Assembly: GCA_964441505.1 (NCBI GenBank)
Contig: CAYTUV010000004.1
Span: forward strand, 81,193 to 145,192
Reading direction: 5' to 3'
Length of the DNA: 64,000 bases
From: Fen-1258 sp964441505
Lineage (GTDB): Bacteria; Bacteroidota; Ignavibacteria; Ignavibacteriales; Melioribacteraceae
Under the pieces are notes generated by a model. That model searched no databases, had not been told where the DNA came from, and worked only from the letters and a program-made list of their open reading frames with translations. The translations under genes and the position numbers were made by a program. Shown here piece by piece: positions 44,800 through 54,723 of this stretch; positions within the stretch are counted from its first letter, which is position 1, and each line of letters begins with the position of its first letter.

Positions 44800-47700
44800 C
44801 TATTTAACCAGCATCAATTTTTTTGAACTGGAAAAATTGTTTGCCGTGATTCTGTAAAGATAAACTCCGCTTGCAAATCCGGCAGCGTTCCAATTATACT
44901 TATAGCTTCCCGCATCGAGTTCGCCATTAACGAGAGTAGAAACTACTCTTCCAAGTGCATCGTAAATTTCCAACTTAACATTGCTTCTTTGGGGTAATGA
45001 AAATTTAATTGTGGTTTCCGGATTAAATGGATTAGGAAAATTTTGAGATAAACTGTAATCAGTTGGTATAGTGTTCTCTTTCTCAACGACGCTGGCGAAT
45101 TCCTGAATTTTTAAATTATCGAACGCCCAGCCCCAGCCGACAGTTGCTTCATCCGAGAACAAATGGAAACGTATTAAAATTACCTCTCCGGGGTTGAATT
45201 TTTTTGTCATATCAATTTTATGCGGCAAATAATTTGCAGCAGTTGGATCTGTGTTGGTGTCATATAAGGAAGTCCACGCAGCATTATATCTGCAGTCATA
45301 TCCATCTTCGAACGGTATCCAGTTTATGCCATCCCGGCTTCCTTCAACAACAACGTAATCCCAGAAATTTGAATCACCGAACTTTGAGCCGGGTTCTCCG
45401 GGTTCAACCAAAGCTATGTCATCATATTCTATATTTGCCAAACCGGTTGACGTTGAAATTTTTATTGGCACCAGCAGGTTATAGTAATAATCCGTTGCCT
45501 CTGCATAAGGATGGAGCGAGTGAACCGCCGGGGAACTGAATCCCGCGGGAGTTGAAAGTGTAAATCCATTACCGGCAAAATCGCTGCCCGCAGCATCAAA
45601 AGAGTTTGAGTAGATCATCTGAGCCACTTTTAAATCGTATAGGTATAGACTTCGTAAAGATGATTTATATACTCTGCCCTGACGATGCGAGATTAACTGA
45701 ATATTTACTATGCCGGTTTTTGCCGTTGAAAATTTGAAAGTCTTCTCTTCTACAGTTGTGGCTGTTAGCTTTGCCGCTTTCTGTCCGTCAATTATTACCA
45801 GAGTTGAATCGTAAGCAGATCTTAACTTGGCCGTAACATTTATGGCTTGGTCCAGGCCTTGTCCCAGAGTCAGTATGACCGGCGATAGAGTGACAACCGG
45901 CGGTTGATATGTGCTTAATTCTGGAAGCGAAACACTCCAAATTCCTCTTCCGTGAGTTGCCAGGACAATTTGGTCATCAACAATTTTCATATCCCAGATA
46001 CAAACAGATGGTAAACCGTTGCTTGCCGGATGCCAGGTTGTACCGTTATCTATAGATTCGAATAACCCAATCTCAGTACCCACCCAAATAATTTTAGTAT
46101 CGAAAGGCATCACTATAACACAATAAGTTGCAACATTTGGAAATCCGGTGCTGCTTGTAGAATTATTGCCGAAGCCGGTTATATCCTGCCAGGAATTTCC
46201 GAGATCTGTTGTTCTTAAGATTTTTGGAGCGCCGGAAATCGAATAAGTTATAAATGCCGTATTCATATCGGTTGGGTGCGTATCAATGCCCGTAATTGAT
46301 CCGAGCGAAACTCCCGAGTAAGGATTTACAGCGGAGAAAGTTATTCCGGCATCGGTAGAAAGAAATAATTTACTGGAAATTGAGTTGGTAAATAAAGAAC
46401 CAGCCCAGACAATTTGCGGGTCTGCAATTGAAACGGTAACTGGAGTTGATACACTGTTAAAAGCCCAGGCAGTGCTGCCCGTAATAGTACTCTTTTCCCA
46501 CGATCCGCCAAAGTCTTCGGAGCGCCAAATTCCTTTTGAACCGGTTGTGAAAATCACATCCGGATCGCTATTGGATTTTGCAATTTTCGAAATGAATGTT
46601 CCTTTACCGGCGCCGACATCTTCAAGACCTTTTGTTGCGGTTGACCATGTTGAGCCGCCATCGGTTGTTTTTGCAAAATTATTGTACTGACTTCCACCGA
46701 TAATTTTGTTTGGCTCTTTATAATGCCATGCGACATCAAATCCATCGCCGCCAATTACTTTTTTATATACACTTGTTTTAGATGGATCCTGCCCTTTAGG
46801 TGAAATCCACGTGCCGTTATCTTGTGTTCCTCCTACATACTCGTTTGCCCGCGGTTTTTTATCAACACCATAAAATTGAGTTGTATTGTAACCGCCGTTA
46901 AGAGCCTCCCGCCAGTTCAAACCGCCATTAGTTGAAACAGCAACACCTCCATCGTTCCCGTTAACAATCCAAAATGTTCCGGGAGCTGAAATTAGAGGAA
47001 CAGGAATTATGCTGTGCTGATCAACATGAACATTGGTGGCTGGTTTTGGAGATTGGTTTTGATAAGCATTGTAACCGTCTGTTACATGAGAAAAATTTGC
47101 AACACGGGTGGTAGAAGTGCCGTATCTTATTCTTAATATGGATGCGGGTAATGAGAGAGAATTCCAGATTCCCGAAGATAAAATTGGCCACATCGACCAG
47201 ATATTCTTATATGAGATGCCGTTAGTTTTTGCAATGTTCGGATCGGGTGAAGAAGAATTGTAATCAATAGCGTGAACGGCAAGATATTCTCTTCCAAGAT
47301 TAGCATTGTTATTTGAATTATCATAAAGGACAAGATCAAAAGCGCCGTCTTCTTTCCAATCTCTGAATGAAATCATTATTTGTTTGTTGTTGACAATATC
47401 CCAGGCTTCGAAAGGAACGGTTACATAATCTTTATATTGATAAGATCCATCTGAAGCTCTTGCAAATCTGTGCGCCTTTTGAGATTTACCCGCACCGAAT
47501 CTTAGCTCCACACCAACGTAATCATTATCGGAAAGATTAAACATGCCTGGAAAAATGTTATTGTTAGCATCCGCGAAAGGAGCAAAGTTAAAAAAATTAA
47601 TCCCCTTGCCAATGCCCCCACCTCTATAAGGTCCGCCCCAATTAACAAATGATAAAAATGAACTCGTGCTTACTTCGTCAACTCCAAGAACATCCTTAGC

Positions 47701-48951
47701 GGAAGAACCGGAACCGGTCAACTGCGCTTTCCAGAGATCAATTCCTCCGAAGAAAACGGTGGTCTCGTCAAAAGGATGAACCGCAATTGTATTATCGTAC
47801 CACCCTTGAGATTGCAGCCAATTTTGTTCTTTGCTGTCGGCCGAATTAACGAGCAACCAAGTCGCTCCTTTATCTTCGGAAACATACAAGCCGGAAGTAT
47901 TGTTTGCTTCCTGGCAACTTGCATAAATATAATTTGGGTTTTTACCGGACACGGCAATTTCAATTCTTCCTGTTGTGACAAGTCCGTTGCTGGACTTTGT
48001 CCAGTTTAACCCGCCGTCAGTTGATTTATAAACGCCGTCATTATTTACAGCACAATACTGAATTGAAAAATCTAACGGATCTGCTTTAAGATCTTGTATT
48101 TTGCTGGAGTTTTTACTTAAAACACGTGTCCAGGTCGTTCCTCCGTCGGTTGATTTATGAACACCGCTCGGATTGGAAAAGCTATTTGGCCCCGGGTTTG
48201 TGCAGGCAAGAACTATATTGGCGTTATTCGGGTCAACAATTATTCTGTTAGTATTTCTGAAATCGAAATTTGCAGTTGCCGGCAGCTGATTCCAGGTGTT
48301 TCCATGATCAATAGATTTGAATATTCCTGCGCCGTGAACTGCGTCTGCATTAGAAAATCCTTCCCCCGTTCCGCAATAAATAACATCTAAATTGGAAAAT
48401 GCTTGTGCTAAAACGGTTGTGGAAAGATTAGGCAGGTCGGGAGTTTTGTTCGTCCATGTAACGCCGGCGTCAGTTGTCTTCCATATTCCTCCGCTTACAG
48501 AGCCAGCAAACCACGTTTTGTTAGTTACATCAATGGGATCCACAATAATTCCGCGTGTTCTGCCGCTGACATTTCCGGGTCCTCTCTCAATCCAATTAAG
48601 AGCCGTAGTTTTATAAAATCTTTTTCGCTGCTGCGCTTTATTAAGTTCTTCCATTAAATAATTTGCAGAATACTTTGGACTTGTCTCCCCGTCTCTCGTA
48701 CGAATCACTTTTTGAAATTGATCAAACATTTCGGGTTCATCATATTTTGCGAAGCCCTTAATGCGCTTCTTCTTCTCAGAGAAAACTTCCTTGATCTGTT
48801 TTTTATTTTGTTTAATCGGGTTTTGTTCCGAGGGAATAATTTTTGCGTCATCAGGAGAGATAATTTTATTTTGAGCATGCAGGCTGTTTGTGAAGCAGAG
48901 AAAAACAAACAAAGGAATTATTAATGTAAACAATCGGTTCAATTTATTCAT
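44800..48951 (-). CDS. Giant secreted beta-propeller (VPS10/BNR-like) protein with T9SS sorting domain
   Basis: The 1383-residue protein has a signal peptide (SLHAQ) and a charged linker (IKQNKKQIKEVFSEKKKRIKGF). It then has two multi-blade sortilin/BNR-like propellers with repeats such as GIWKTTDAGVTW, GIFKSIDHGNTW, GVYKSTDGGLNW and LFESIDNGTTWHP, the blades interrupted by a jelly-roll-like segment. Near the C-terminus come an Ig-like region and an NYPNPFNP-type sorting domain (SQNFPNPFNPETTIKFSLP...LMLVK). It probably reaches the cell surface through the T9SS. Relatives are sialidase-like or sorting receptors, but no catalytic Asp-box enzyme set was identified. Confidence 0.85.
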   Translation of the reverse strand: MNKLNRLFTLIIPLFVFLCFTNSLHAQNKIISPDDAKIIPSEQNPIKQNKKQIKEVFSEKKKRIKGFAKYDEPEMFDQFQKVIRTRDGETSPKYSANYLMEELNKAQQRKRFYKTTALNWIERGPGNVSGRTRGIIVDPIDVTNKTWFAGSVSGGIWKTTDAGVTWTNKTPDLPNLSTTVLAQAFSNLDVIYCGTGEGFSNADAVHGAGIFKSIDHGNTWNQLPATANFDFRNTNRIIVDPNNANIVLACTNPGPNSFSNPSGVHKSTDGGTTWTRVLSKNSSKIQDLKADPLDFSIQYCAVNNDGVYKSTDGGLNWTKSSNGLVTTGRIEIAVSGKNPNYIYASCQEANNTSGLYVSEDKGATWLLVNSADSKEQNWLQSQGWYDNTIAVHPFDETTVFFGGIDLWKAQLTGSGSSAKDVLGVDEVSTSSFLSFVNWGGPYRGGGIGKGINFFNFAPFADANNNIFPGMFNLSDNDYVGVELRFGAGKSQKAHRFARASDGSYQYKDYVTVPFEAWDIVNNKQIMISFRDWKEDGAFDLVLYDNSNNNANLGREYLAVHAIDYNSSSPDPNIAKTNGISYKNIWSMWPILSSGIWNSLSLPASILRIRYGTSTTRVANFSHVTDGYNAYQNQSPKPATNVHVDQHSIIPVPLISAPGTFWIVNGNDGGVAVSTNGGLNWREALNGGYNTTQFYGVDKKPRANEYVGGTQDNGTWISPKGQDPSKTSVYKKVIGGDGFDVAWHYKEPNKIIGGSQYNNFAKTTDGGSTWSTATKGLEDVGAGKGTFISKIAKSNSDPDVIFTTGSKGIWRSEDFGGSWEKSTITGSTAWAFNSVSTPVTVSIADPQIVWAGSLFTNSISSKLFLSTDAGITFSAVNPYSGVSLGSITGIDTHPTDMNTAFITYSISGAPKILRTTDLGNSWQDITGFGNNSTSSTGFPNVATYCVIVMPFDTKIIWVGTEIGLFESIDNGTTWHPASNGLPSVCIWDMKIVDDQIVLATHGRGIWSVSLPELSTYQPPVVTLSPVILTLGQGLDQAINVTAKLRSAYDSTLVIIDGQKAAKLTATTVEEKTFKFSTAKTGIVNIQLISHRQGRVYKSSLRSLYLYDLKVAQMIYSNSFDAAGSDFAGNGFTLSTPAGFSSPAVHSLHPYAEATDYYYNLLVPIKISTSTGLANIEYDDIALVEPGEPGSKFGDSNFWDYVVVEGSRDGINWIPFEDGYDCRYNAAWTSLYDTNTDPTAANYLPHKIDMTKKFNPGEVILIRFHLFSDEATVGWGWAFDNLKIQEFASVVEKENTIPTDYSLSQNFPNPFNPETTIKFSLPQRSNVKLEIYDALGRVVSTLVNGELDAGSYKYNWNAAGFASGVYLYRITANNFSSSKKLMLVK

Positions 48952-48970
48952 AATGCTATCCTCGGATATT

Positions 48971-49405
48971 CTAGCGGTTCGGATTTTGTGATGATGAATT
49001 TATTTCGGCTTTAGTATTCATTTTAACGTTATAAAGATAACCGTAATTATTGTTATTAAGTTCAGTTGAAATCGCGCCCGGAGTAACACTGACTTCAATT
49101 TGCTCATTATTTATCCAGGTAATTTTGCCCCCGGCCACTTTGTCTTCAAGCACGATTTTTTCTTTAGTCATATCGTAGACAAAAAATCTCAGAACCGGAT
49201 TCGGTTCTTGAAGACTGGCTTTTCCTTGACTCACAACTACGGAATATGATTTCTCTGTGTTGTACAGGAGATTGAAAGTCGTTCCATATTTTTCAATCGA
49301 CAGCTTCTTAAGAAGAACTTCTTTTTCGGTAAATGTTTTTTGAGAAGAAGAACAGCCCATCAAAAAAAGAATAGTGATAAACCAGGGAAAAAACATTTTA
49401 CGCAT
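48971..49405 (-). CDS. Small predicted lipoprotein
   Basis: The 144-residue protein begins MRKMFFPWFITILFLMGCSSSQK, a clean lipoprotein signal with the lipobox cysteine in LMGC. A beta-rich domain follows (TFNLLYNTEKSYSVVVSQGK, then VLRFFVYDMTKEKIVLEDK, then ITWINNEQIEVSV). I chose the start at 49405 because it gives a regular signal peptide. It lies 19 bp before the giant propeller gene on the same strand, so the pair may be cotranscribed. Function unknown. Confidence 0.62.
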   Translation of the reverse strand: MRKMFFPWFITILFLMGCSSSQKTFTEKEVLLKKLSIEKYGTTFNLLYNTEKSYSVVVSQGKASLQEPNPVLRFFVYDMTKEKIVLEDKVAGGKITWINNEQIEVSVTPGAISTELNNNNYGYLYNVKMNTKAEINSSSQNPNR

Positions 49406-49593
49406 AAGAATTCTCAAGGATTGTTATGGATGGAATATGTTAATAATCTTCTGTGTTCAAAATAAAACAGAGAGAGTCAATTGGCAAGGCACTACACCAT
49501 CATTTCTTCGCCCGGTATTTTCCAGCACATTTAAATGTGTACAAATAAATCTAAGGTTGTTTAACTGTTTCCAGTCGTGTTAATGCGGAAAAT

Positions 49594-49622
49594 AAAAAAC
49601 CCGACATCATAATGCCGGGCTT
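49594..49622 (-). terminator. Terminator of the DUF5916 gene
   Basis: On the minus strand AAGCCCGGCAT, a TATG loop and ATGTCGGGTT (10-11 bp with G-U pairs) are followed by TTTTT. It lies 34 bp after the stop codon of the DUF5916 gene. Confidence 0.7.
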
Positions 49623-49655
49623 CTTCGATGACTAATTTATTTTTGCAGAATCCTT

Positions 49656-52310
49656 CTACAAATCAAACCAGTAAGAAAATTTAACCGCGAAGACGTTGTT
49701 ACCCTCGCTGTTAAATAAATTTCTCCAGTCTCTTCCAAGAGAAAAACTTCCGGGGTCGTCAAAGTTGGATTGATCATGAGACCATACAAAATAAAGGATT
49801 GAACCGGGCATCGCTTCCCATCTTATAACGGCAGTTCCACGCAAGGATTTGTAGTTGAAGTTCGGGTTTCCGATCCGGAAAGTTTGTGCCTGTCCCTTTC
49901 CATCGGGATCAACATTGTAAGCGCCGGAATTGGTATCAAAGTTTATTGATGAACCATTTTTCCCATATTCACTTAAAGTGGTTGTTCGTGGAAGTGCGAG
50001 TTCTTTGAATTTGTTATAATCACCAACGGCAAATAACGGCTGCAGAAAAAGCTGAAGACTGAGTGTTGGTGTAAATGTCCAGTTCAGTCTGACGTTTGCA
50101 GATAAAGTTTTTTGTGCGAGGGTAGCAAAAACATATCGTGTTCCAAAAGTGTTTGTTGCCGTAGGGTCCGAAAAATTGCCGACCCACATGCGATTATCAT
50201 CGTTAATTTCGTATTGGGGACCTATGCTGAAATTCATTTGCGTATTTGGCCGCCACTGAATTTCTATACCCATCGATTTATTTTCTCCGTCAATTTTATC
50301 TTTGGCGTACGATCCGAATATTCCGAATATTATTTTTTCTCTTTCATCCGTGAACGTATTTATGTTTATCTGATATTCCGACGGATGTGTTACAAGTGGT
50401 CCTCCGCGTGTTGCGGTTTTATTCAAAGTTTCGAAACTGTAGCTTCCCTGTATTCTAATCCCCCAATAATTCATAAAAGTAAAACTGGAAGTGAGCCACA
50501 GGAAGTTACTTAAAGGATTACCTTCAAAATCATAACTACGGGCATGTGATAAATAAATCTGTTTTCTTCTGAATACATCATCCGGTTCAAACCATCTGTA
50601 GCCGAGAACAAGATGACCATTAATTCGGTCTGCCATCCATTGAAATCCAAGGTCATTGTTCTCGAAGCCCGGAGTGACAGCGCCGAGTGCGGCGTTGAGA
50701 TAAAAATTTCCCTGCTGCTTGTTCAACATTATTCTTCCGTATAAACCGGAAAGGGAAGTCAGACCCGGATTGTAAACCGCATTTGTTGCATCAGGGCGCT
50801 GGAAATATCTGTAAGATCTTTTCTGAAGCAATTGCAAAAATTCCTTTGTACCGCTTACGTAAGAACCCACAACGGCACCGGCGAGTGCGTATTCTTTATC
50901 ATCGCCAAGATATGTGTAACCGTCAAGTCCGAAAGCAAATGCGTTCTTCGCCAAATTATTTTCCAGATTGTTTTCGTTAAATCCGCGGTTAACGGTTGTG
51001 AACATTAAGCCGAGCGATTGATTTCCCTCGTTGAATTCTCTCTTTGCTCTGAAAACACCGTAATGAGTCAGCGGTTCAATTTCTTCGCTGGTTTGCACAC
51101 CCTTGTTATATAGTGTGGCAAAGGTTCTTTCAGTTACCGCAGACACGGCGCCAATAGTTGTTTTGTCATCTAACTTTCCGGTAAGTTTTGCAGCGCCAAG
51201 AATTCTGGTTTCGCCGGGATAGTTTTTAAAATCAGCAGCGGAAGTTGATCCGCCCGGTGAACGGCCAATTCTTCTTGAGTAGAAAAGCTCCGGCCACCCG
51301 AAATTAAATCCCCAGTTATTATTAACACCGCCGATTCCAAACATGAAATTGTTTGCACTTTCAATGAAGAACGGTCTCTTCTCTTCAAAGTATGATTCTG
51401 ATGCGGAAAGATTAATTACAGCAGGATCAACTTCCACTTGTCCAAAGTCGGGGTTTAATGTTGCGTCGATATTCAAATTGGTACCGAGGCCGATTTTCAA
51501 ATCTGCGCCAAAGGAAGTTTTGTATTGACCCGATTTGTAGAAAGGATCGTTTGCATCGTGAACCAGGTATTGTGCTTTCTGAACAGCGTAAGGAAGTATT
51601 TCGAATCTTTGTTTTGGTTTTATTCCTGTTAATCCTTCGAGAGAAGCAAAACGGGAAACGAAACCGCTCTCTTTTTTCGGAACCATGACATAAAAAGATT
51701 TTTCGTTATTACGCTTTATTTCTCTTGTGAAGTTAACGCCCCAGGTCATCTGATCGGCCTCTTTAAACCGTAATTGTGAAAAAGGAATTTTCATCTCTAC
51801 AAACCAGCCGGTTTCATCAATAGAGGTTTTTGCTTCCCATACTCCATCCCACGTTTGATCATCCCAGCTATCATTGAACAAAACTCCATCTACCATAGTA
51901 CCCCCGGCATTAACGGCAAAATAATTACCGGTGCGTTTGTCGTTGTATGCGTCAACATAAAACCCAAACCAATCAGAGTTTGTGTAGCCATCACGCCTTG
52001 CAAGACTTGCGTCAATAAATTCGGGTTTGGTATCATACAAATGGGCGGCTACATAAACGTTGTTATCGTCATATGCAATCCACACCTCGGTTTTTTCTGT
52101 GGATGGAGATCCTTCAACCGGATCTCTCTGAACGAAATCTTTTATCGGTTCACTTTTCCAGATTGGTTCAGAAAGGTTGCCGTCTAAGTTTATATAAAGA
52201 TTTTTTATTTTTACGGCGAGGACAACTTTTTGAGATCCGGTCTTGCTACCACCGGCAAAGCTCAATGCCGGCATCAGTATAAGCATTAGAAATAGTAATG
52301 CTTTCTTCAT
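49656..52310 (-). CDS. DUF5916 protein with N-terminal CBM9-like domain
   Basis: The 884-residue protein has a signal peptide ending SFAGG. A carbohydrate-binding-family-9-like sandwich (about 30-230) reads LDGNLSEPIWKS...VWIAYDDNNVYVAAHLYD...ARRDGYTNSDWFGFYVDAYNDKRTGNYFAVNAGG, and a long DUF5916 barrel-like region to the end contains ESYFEEKRPFFIESANNFMFG. It is a typical outer-membrane protein of Bacteroidota with a possible glycan or metal-ligand binding role, though the function is not established. It has its own terminator downstream and another terminator upstream. Confidence 0.87.
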   Translation of the reverse strand: MKKALLFLMLILMPALSFAGGSKTGSQKVVLAVKIKNLYINLDGNLSEPIWKSEPIKDFVQRDPVEGSPSTEKTEVWIAYDDNNVYVAAHLYDTKPEFIDASLARRDGYTNSDWFGFYVDAYNDKRTGNYFAVNAGGTMVDGVLFNDSWDDQTWDGVWEAKTSIDETGWFVEMKIPFSQLRFKEADQMTWGVNFTREIKRNNEKSFYVMVPKKESGFVSRFASLEGLTGIKPKQRFEILPYAVQKAQYLVHDANDPFYKSGQYKTSFGADLKIGLGTNLNIDATLNPDFGQVEVDPAVINLSASESYFEEKRPFFIESANNFMFGIGGVNNNWGFNFGWPELFYSRRIGRSPGGSTSAADFKNYPGETRILGAAKLTGKLDDKTTIGAVSAVTERTFATLYNKGVQTSEEIEPLTHYGVFRAKREFNEGNQSLGLMFTTVNRGFNENNLENNLAKNAFAFGLDGYTYLGDDKEYALAGAVVGSYVSGTKEFLQLLQKRSYRYFQRPDATNAVYNPGLTSLSGLYGRIMLNKQQGNFYLNAALGAVTPGFENNDLGFQWMADRINGHLVLGYRWFEPDDVFRRKQIYLSHARSYDFEGNPLSNFLWLTSSFTFMNYWGIRIQGSYSFETLNKTATRGGPLVTHPSEYQININTFTDEREKIIFGIFGSYAKDKIDGENKSMGIEIQWRPNTQMNFSIGPQYEINDDNRMWVGNFSDPTATNTFGTRYVFATLAQKTLSANVRLNWTFTPTLSLQLFLQPLFAVGDYNKFKELALPRTTTLSEYGKNGSSINFDTNSGAYNVDPDGKGQAQTFRIGNPNFNYKSLRGTAVIRWEAMPGSILYFVWSHDQSNFDDPGSFSLGRDWRNLFNSEGNNVFAVKFSYWFDL

Positions 52311-52410
52311 AAGATTCCTTTCGTTTGCAAATGCATTAATGTTTACTGTTGATTAGACTAACGAGAGACCAAAAGGTTGCTTTGGTTAGAGAAAGGAGTT
52401 GACAACAAAA

Positions 52411-52438
52411 AAGCCCGATTCAGAAATGGATCGGGCTT
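52411..52438. terminator. Bidirectional terminator between DUF5916 and the sigma operon
   Basis: AAGCCCGAT / ATCGGGCTT (9-bp perfect stem, 10-nt loop) has A's on one side and T's on the other. It lies 26 bp after the last gene of the ECF sigma operon. Confidence 0.75.
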
Positions 52439-52464
52439 TTCATTTATTCTGGAGATAAGTTTTA

Positions 52465-53067
52465 TTAGTCGTTCTTTTTTTCTTTCTCTTTCATTTTATC
52501 TAAACCCGGAATGTTAAATTGCTTTGTGAGTTTTCCTATTTTAGCTAAATCAATTTTGCCAACAATATTCACACAGGTTACTTTGCCATAGGGTTCGGCT
52601 TTTTCAGATTTTGCAGATTCCCCGCCTTTCGATAAAGAAAGAATTGCTAATCCTTCAAACTCACCACTGGAAGATTTTTTTATATAGATATTTACCAGAT
52701 TACTCTTATTGTTCGTGCGGACGATTCTATTCCATCCGGTAGACTGCAGACTTTTATCCATAGCATCAAGTGAGCTCTCCATTTCGGCGATGGTATTTAT
52801 ACCTATCTTGTATTCATTAACCTGTATTAGTTTTAATCCGTTAACGAGCTCGCTTATATCATCATTTTTCTCCTCGGCCATGCCAGCGAACATCTTTAAC
52901 AACGACTCTTCAAGGTAAACCTCGGATAATGATTCTGCTTTGTTCAACCCCGAAATATTTTTGTAGTTCAAATATCCGGGATATTTTGAATAATCCTCTT
53001 TTTGTTGGGCAATTAAATTAATGCCGACAAAAAAGAATAAAACGAGTAGTGTTTTAATTTGTTTCAT
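52465..53067 (-). CDS. DUF4252 secreted protein
   Basis: The 200-residue protein has a signal peptide ending LIAQ and a DUF4252 domain, with LKMFAGMAEEKNDDISELVNGLKLIQVNEYKI in the middle and TCVNIVGKIDLAKIGKLTKQFNIPGLD near the end. In Bacteroidota such proteins are often encoded beside an ECF sigma factor and a membrane protein. It is the third gene of this operon and overlaps the second by 14 bp. It may be a regulon member or sensor partner. Function not established. Confidence 0.78.
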   Translation of the reverse strand: MKQIKTLLVLFFFVGINLIAQQKEDYSKYPGYLNYKNISGLNKAESLSEVYLEESLLKMFAGMAEEKNDDISELVNGLKLIQVNEYKIGINTIAEMESSLDAMDKSLQSTGWNRIVRTNNKSNLVNIYIKKSSSGEFEGLAILSLSKGGESAKSEKAEPYGKVTCVNIVGKIDLAKIGKLTKQFNIPGLDKMKEKEKKND

Positions 53068-53623
53068 TTTTATCTCCTTCTAATAAGTTGTTTACAATTC
53101 CCATGCTCTGCCCGAACGGTTTTGCAACGGCATTTCTCAAAACTTCTTTTTGAAGAGTAGAATGTGTTTCTTTGAAAAGTTTTCCTACCACAGCGAATGC
53201 ATACCGGGCCTGCTTTTCGGCTTCAGTAATCTCTGCACTTGAGTAATTGTATTTCACCGGCCTGTTTATAATTAAAGAGGTGATGATAGCTGCGATCAAT
53301 ATTACGCTGATTGCGGCAGACATAATCGGTCTAGCCAGCACGACCGAGACAAAATCATAAATAAATTTGTTTGTTGTTTTTTTTATCGGAATCGTTTTTC
53401 TCTCGATGGTTTTTAACAGCTCGCGAGGAAACACTTCTTCGCCAAGCTGTCTTACTTCATGTGCTGTTGATTTGTATGAATTAAGAAGATTGCGTATTTC
53501 TTCGTTGCGGGAAGCAGCGCGCATCACTTTAATTTTATCCCAAAGAAACGCATCGCCATAAGCAACGGAAATAATTTTGTTCAACAGTTCTTCTTTCATT
53601 TCAGATGACTTCATGGGCTTCAT
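53054..53623 (-). CDS. Membrane protein encoded with the ECF sigma factor, probable anti-sigma factor
   Basis: The 189-residue protein has a helical cytoplasmic part (1-95), one membrane helix (about 98-118; ARPIMSAAISVILIAAIITSLII) and an extracytoplasmic tail of about 70 residues. The layout is that of membrane anti-sigma factors, though no ZAS-type zinc motif (H-x3-C-x2-C) is present. It overlaps the sigma gene by 23 bp and the DUF4252 gene by 14 bp, so all three are translated in step. An anti-sigma role is inferred from position and topology. Confidence 0.62.
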   Translation of the reverse strand: MKPMKSSEMKEELLNKIISVAYGDAFLWDKIKVMRAASRNEEIRNLLNSYKSTAHEVRQLGEEVFPRELLKTIERKTIPIKKTTNKFIYDFVSVVLARPIMSAAISVILIAAIITSLIINRPVKYNYSSAEITEAEKQARYAFAVVGKLFKETHSTLQKEVLRNAVAKPFGQSMGIVNNLLEGDKNETN

Positions 53624-54134
53624 ACTGTTTTAATTCCTCTTGTAATTTCTTTCTTGCGCGCAATAAATAAACTTTTACGGAATTGAGCGGTAAATCCAGC
53701 GACTGACCGATCTCTTTGTATTTCATTCCCTCAATTTCGTAAAGTACAAAGACGCTTCTTAAATTTTCCGGCAATCTCTGAATTGCCTCTTTTACTTTTG
53801 ATGCCATCATTCTAAAGTGTGTTGTTAAATATGGATTATCATTATTACTGTTAGTGCTGTAAGTTTCCTCAAACAACTCATCTATTTCGTTCTCGCGGTT
53901 AACAGATACAGACCGCCTGCGTAAATAATCTATACAAAGATTGTTGGTTGTTCTGATGATCCACGTTTTTGCCGCCATAATGTTAAACTTGTCTATATTC
54001 TGCCAGATTCTGATCATAACTTCCTGAGTAACGTCGTCTGCGTCCATTTTGTTCTTCAGCATATACATTGAATAAGTATAAATCTTGTTCTTGTATTGCT
54101 GAATTAAGAATCGATATCGTTGTTCTCTAATCAT
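53601..54134 (-). CDS. ECF-type RNA polymerase sigma factor
   Basis: The 177-residue sigma factor has region 2 (YKNKIYTYSMYMLKNKMDADDVTQEVMIRIWQNI, then AAKTWIIRTTNNLCIDYLRRR) and region 4 (LPENLRSVFVLYEIEGMKYKEIGQSLDLPLNSVKVYLLRARKKLQEEL), with no region 3, as in all ECF factors. It directs transcription when released from the membrane protein encoded next. An ECF-style promoter stands directly upstream, suggesting autoregulation. The signal sensed is unknown. Confidence 0.93.
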   Translation of the reverse strand: MIREQRYRFLIQQYKNKIYTYSMYMLKNKMDADDVTQEVMIRIWQNIDKFNIMAAKTWIIRTTNNLCIDYLRRRSVSVNRENEIDELFEETYSTNSNNDNPYLTTHFRMMASKVKEAIQRLPENLRSVFVLYEIEGMKYKEIGQSLDLPLNSVKVYLLRARKKLQEELKQYEAHEVI

Positions 54135-54153
54135 ATTTGATTTTCTACATTAC

Positions 54154-54181
54154 AGACGAAATTGACCGCCCTATTGTTACA
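54154..54181 (-). promoter_or_regulatory. Probable ECF-type promoter of the sigma operon
   Basis: On the minus strand TGTAAC (54176-54181), 17 nt and CGTCT (54154-54158) match the AAC...CGTC pattern of many ECF promoters. It lies 20 bp before the sigma factor start, consistent with self-activation. Confidence 0.55.
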
Positions 54182-54231
54182 TTGTCTATTAAGAATTATT
54201 TTCAAGGCAAAATTTGGAAAGGATTTTGCAA

Positions 54232-54621
54232 ATGTCTAATAATAAACCGGAAGTTGGAACTATTGGCTGGACAGACCTAACAATTTCTAATGCCGAAGAA
54301 ATGCGGGATTTTTACAGCAAAGTTGTCGGATGGAAAGCACAGCCATTGTCTATGGGGCAATATGACGATTATGTTATGAATACCCCCGACACAGAGACAA
54401 GCATTGCCGGCATTTGTCATGCGAGAGGCGTTAATGCAGAATTACCGGCCCAGTGGCTCATTTATATCACTGTGGCGGATATTGATAACAGTATCGCATC
54501 CTGCAAAAAACTTGGCGGAAAAATTTTAGCAGAACCAAAAAACTACGCCGGAATGGGAACATACTGTGTAATCCAAGATCCGGCGGGAGCTGTTTGCGCT
54601 CTCTTTCAGTCCCAAATTTAA
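54232..54621 (+). CDS. VOC-family (glyoxalase/dioxygenase-like) protein
   Basis: The 129-residue protein has the paired beta-alpha-beta-beta-beta modules of the VOC superfamily: GTIGWTDLTISNAEEMRDFYSKVVGWKAQ, then LIYITVADIDNSIASCKKLGGKIL and GTYCVIQDPAGAVCALFQ. Relatives bind metals, antibiotics or small aldehydes. I chose the ATG at 54232, preceded by GGAAAGGA at suitable distance. An in-frame TTG at 54214 would add 6 residues. Substrate unknown. It is divergent from the sigma operon. Confidence 0.88.
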   Translation: MSNNKPEVGTIGWTDLTISNAEEMRDFYSKVVGWKAQPLSMGQYDDYVMNTPDTETSIAGICHARGVNAELPAQWLIYITVADIDNSIASCKKLGGKILAEPKNYAGMGTYCVIQDPAGAVCALFQSQI

Positions 54622-54723
54622 CGCACACTTAAAATAAATTTAGGAATTGAAAGTAGACGCGTTATAGCTTACAGAATAGATTGTAGAAAGAATTAATTCA
54701 TTAATCATCAGCTACTGTGTTGT

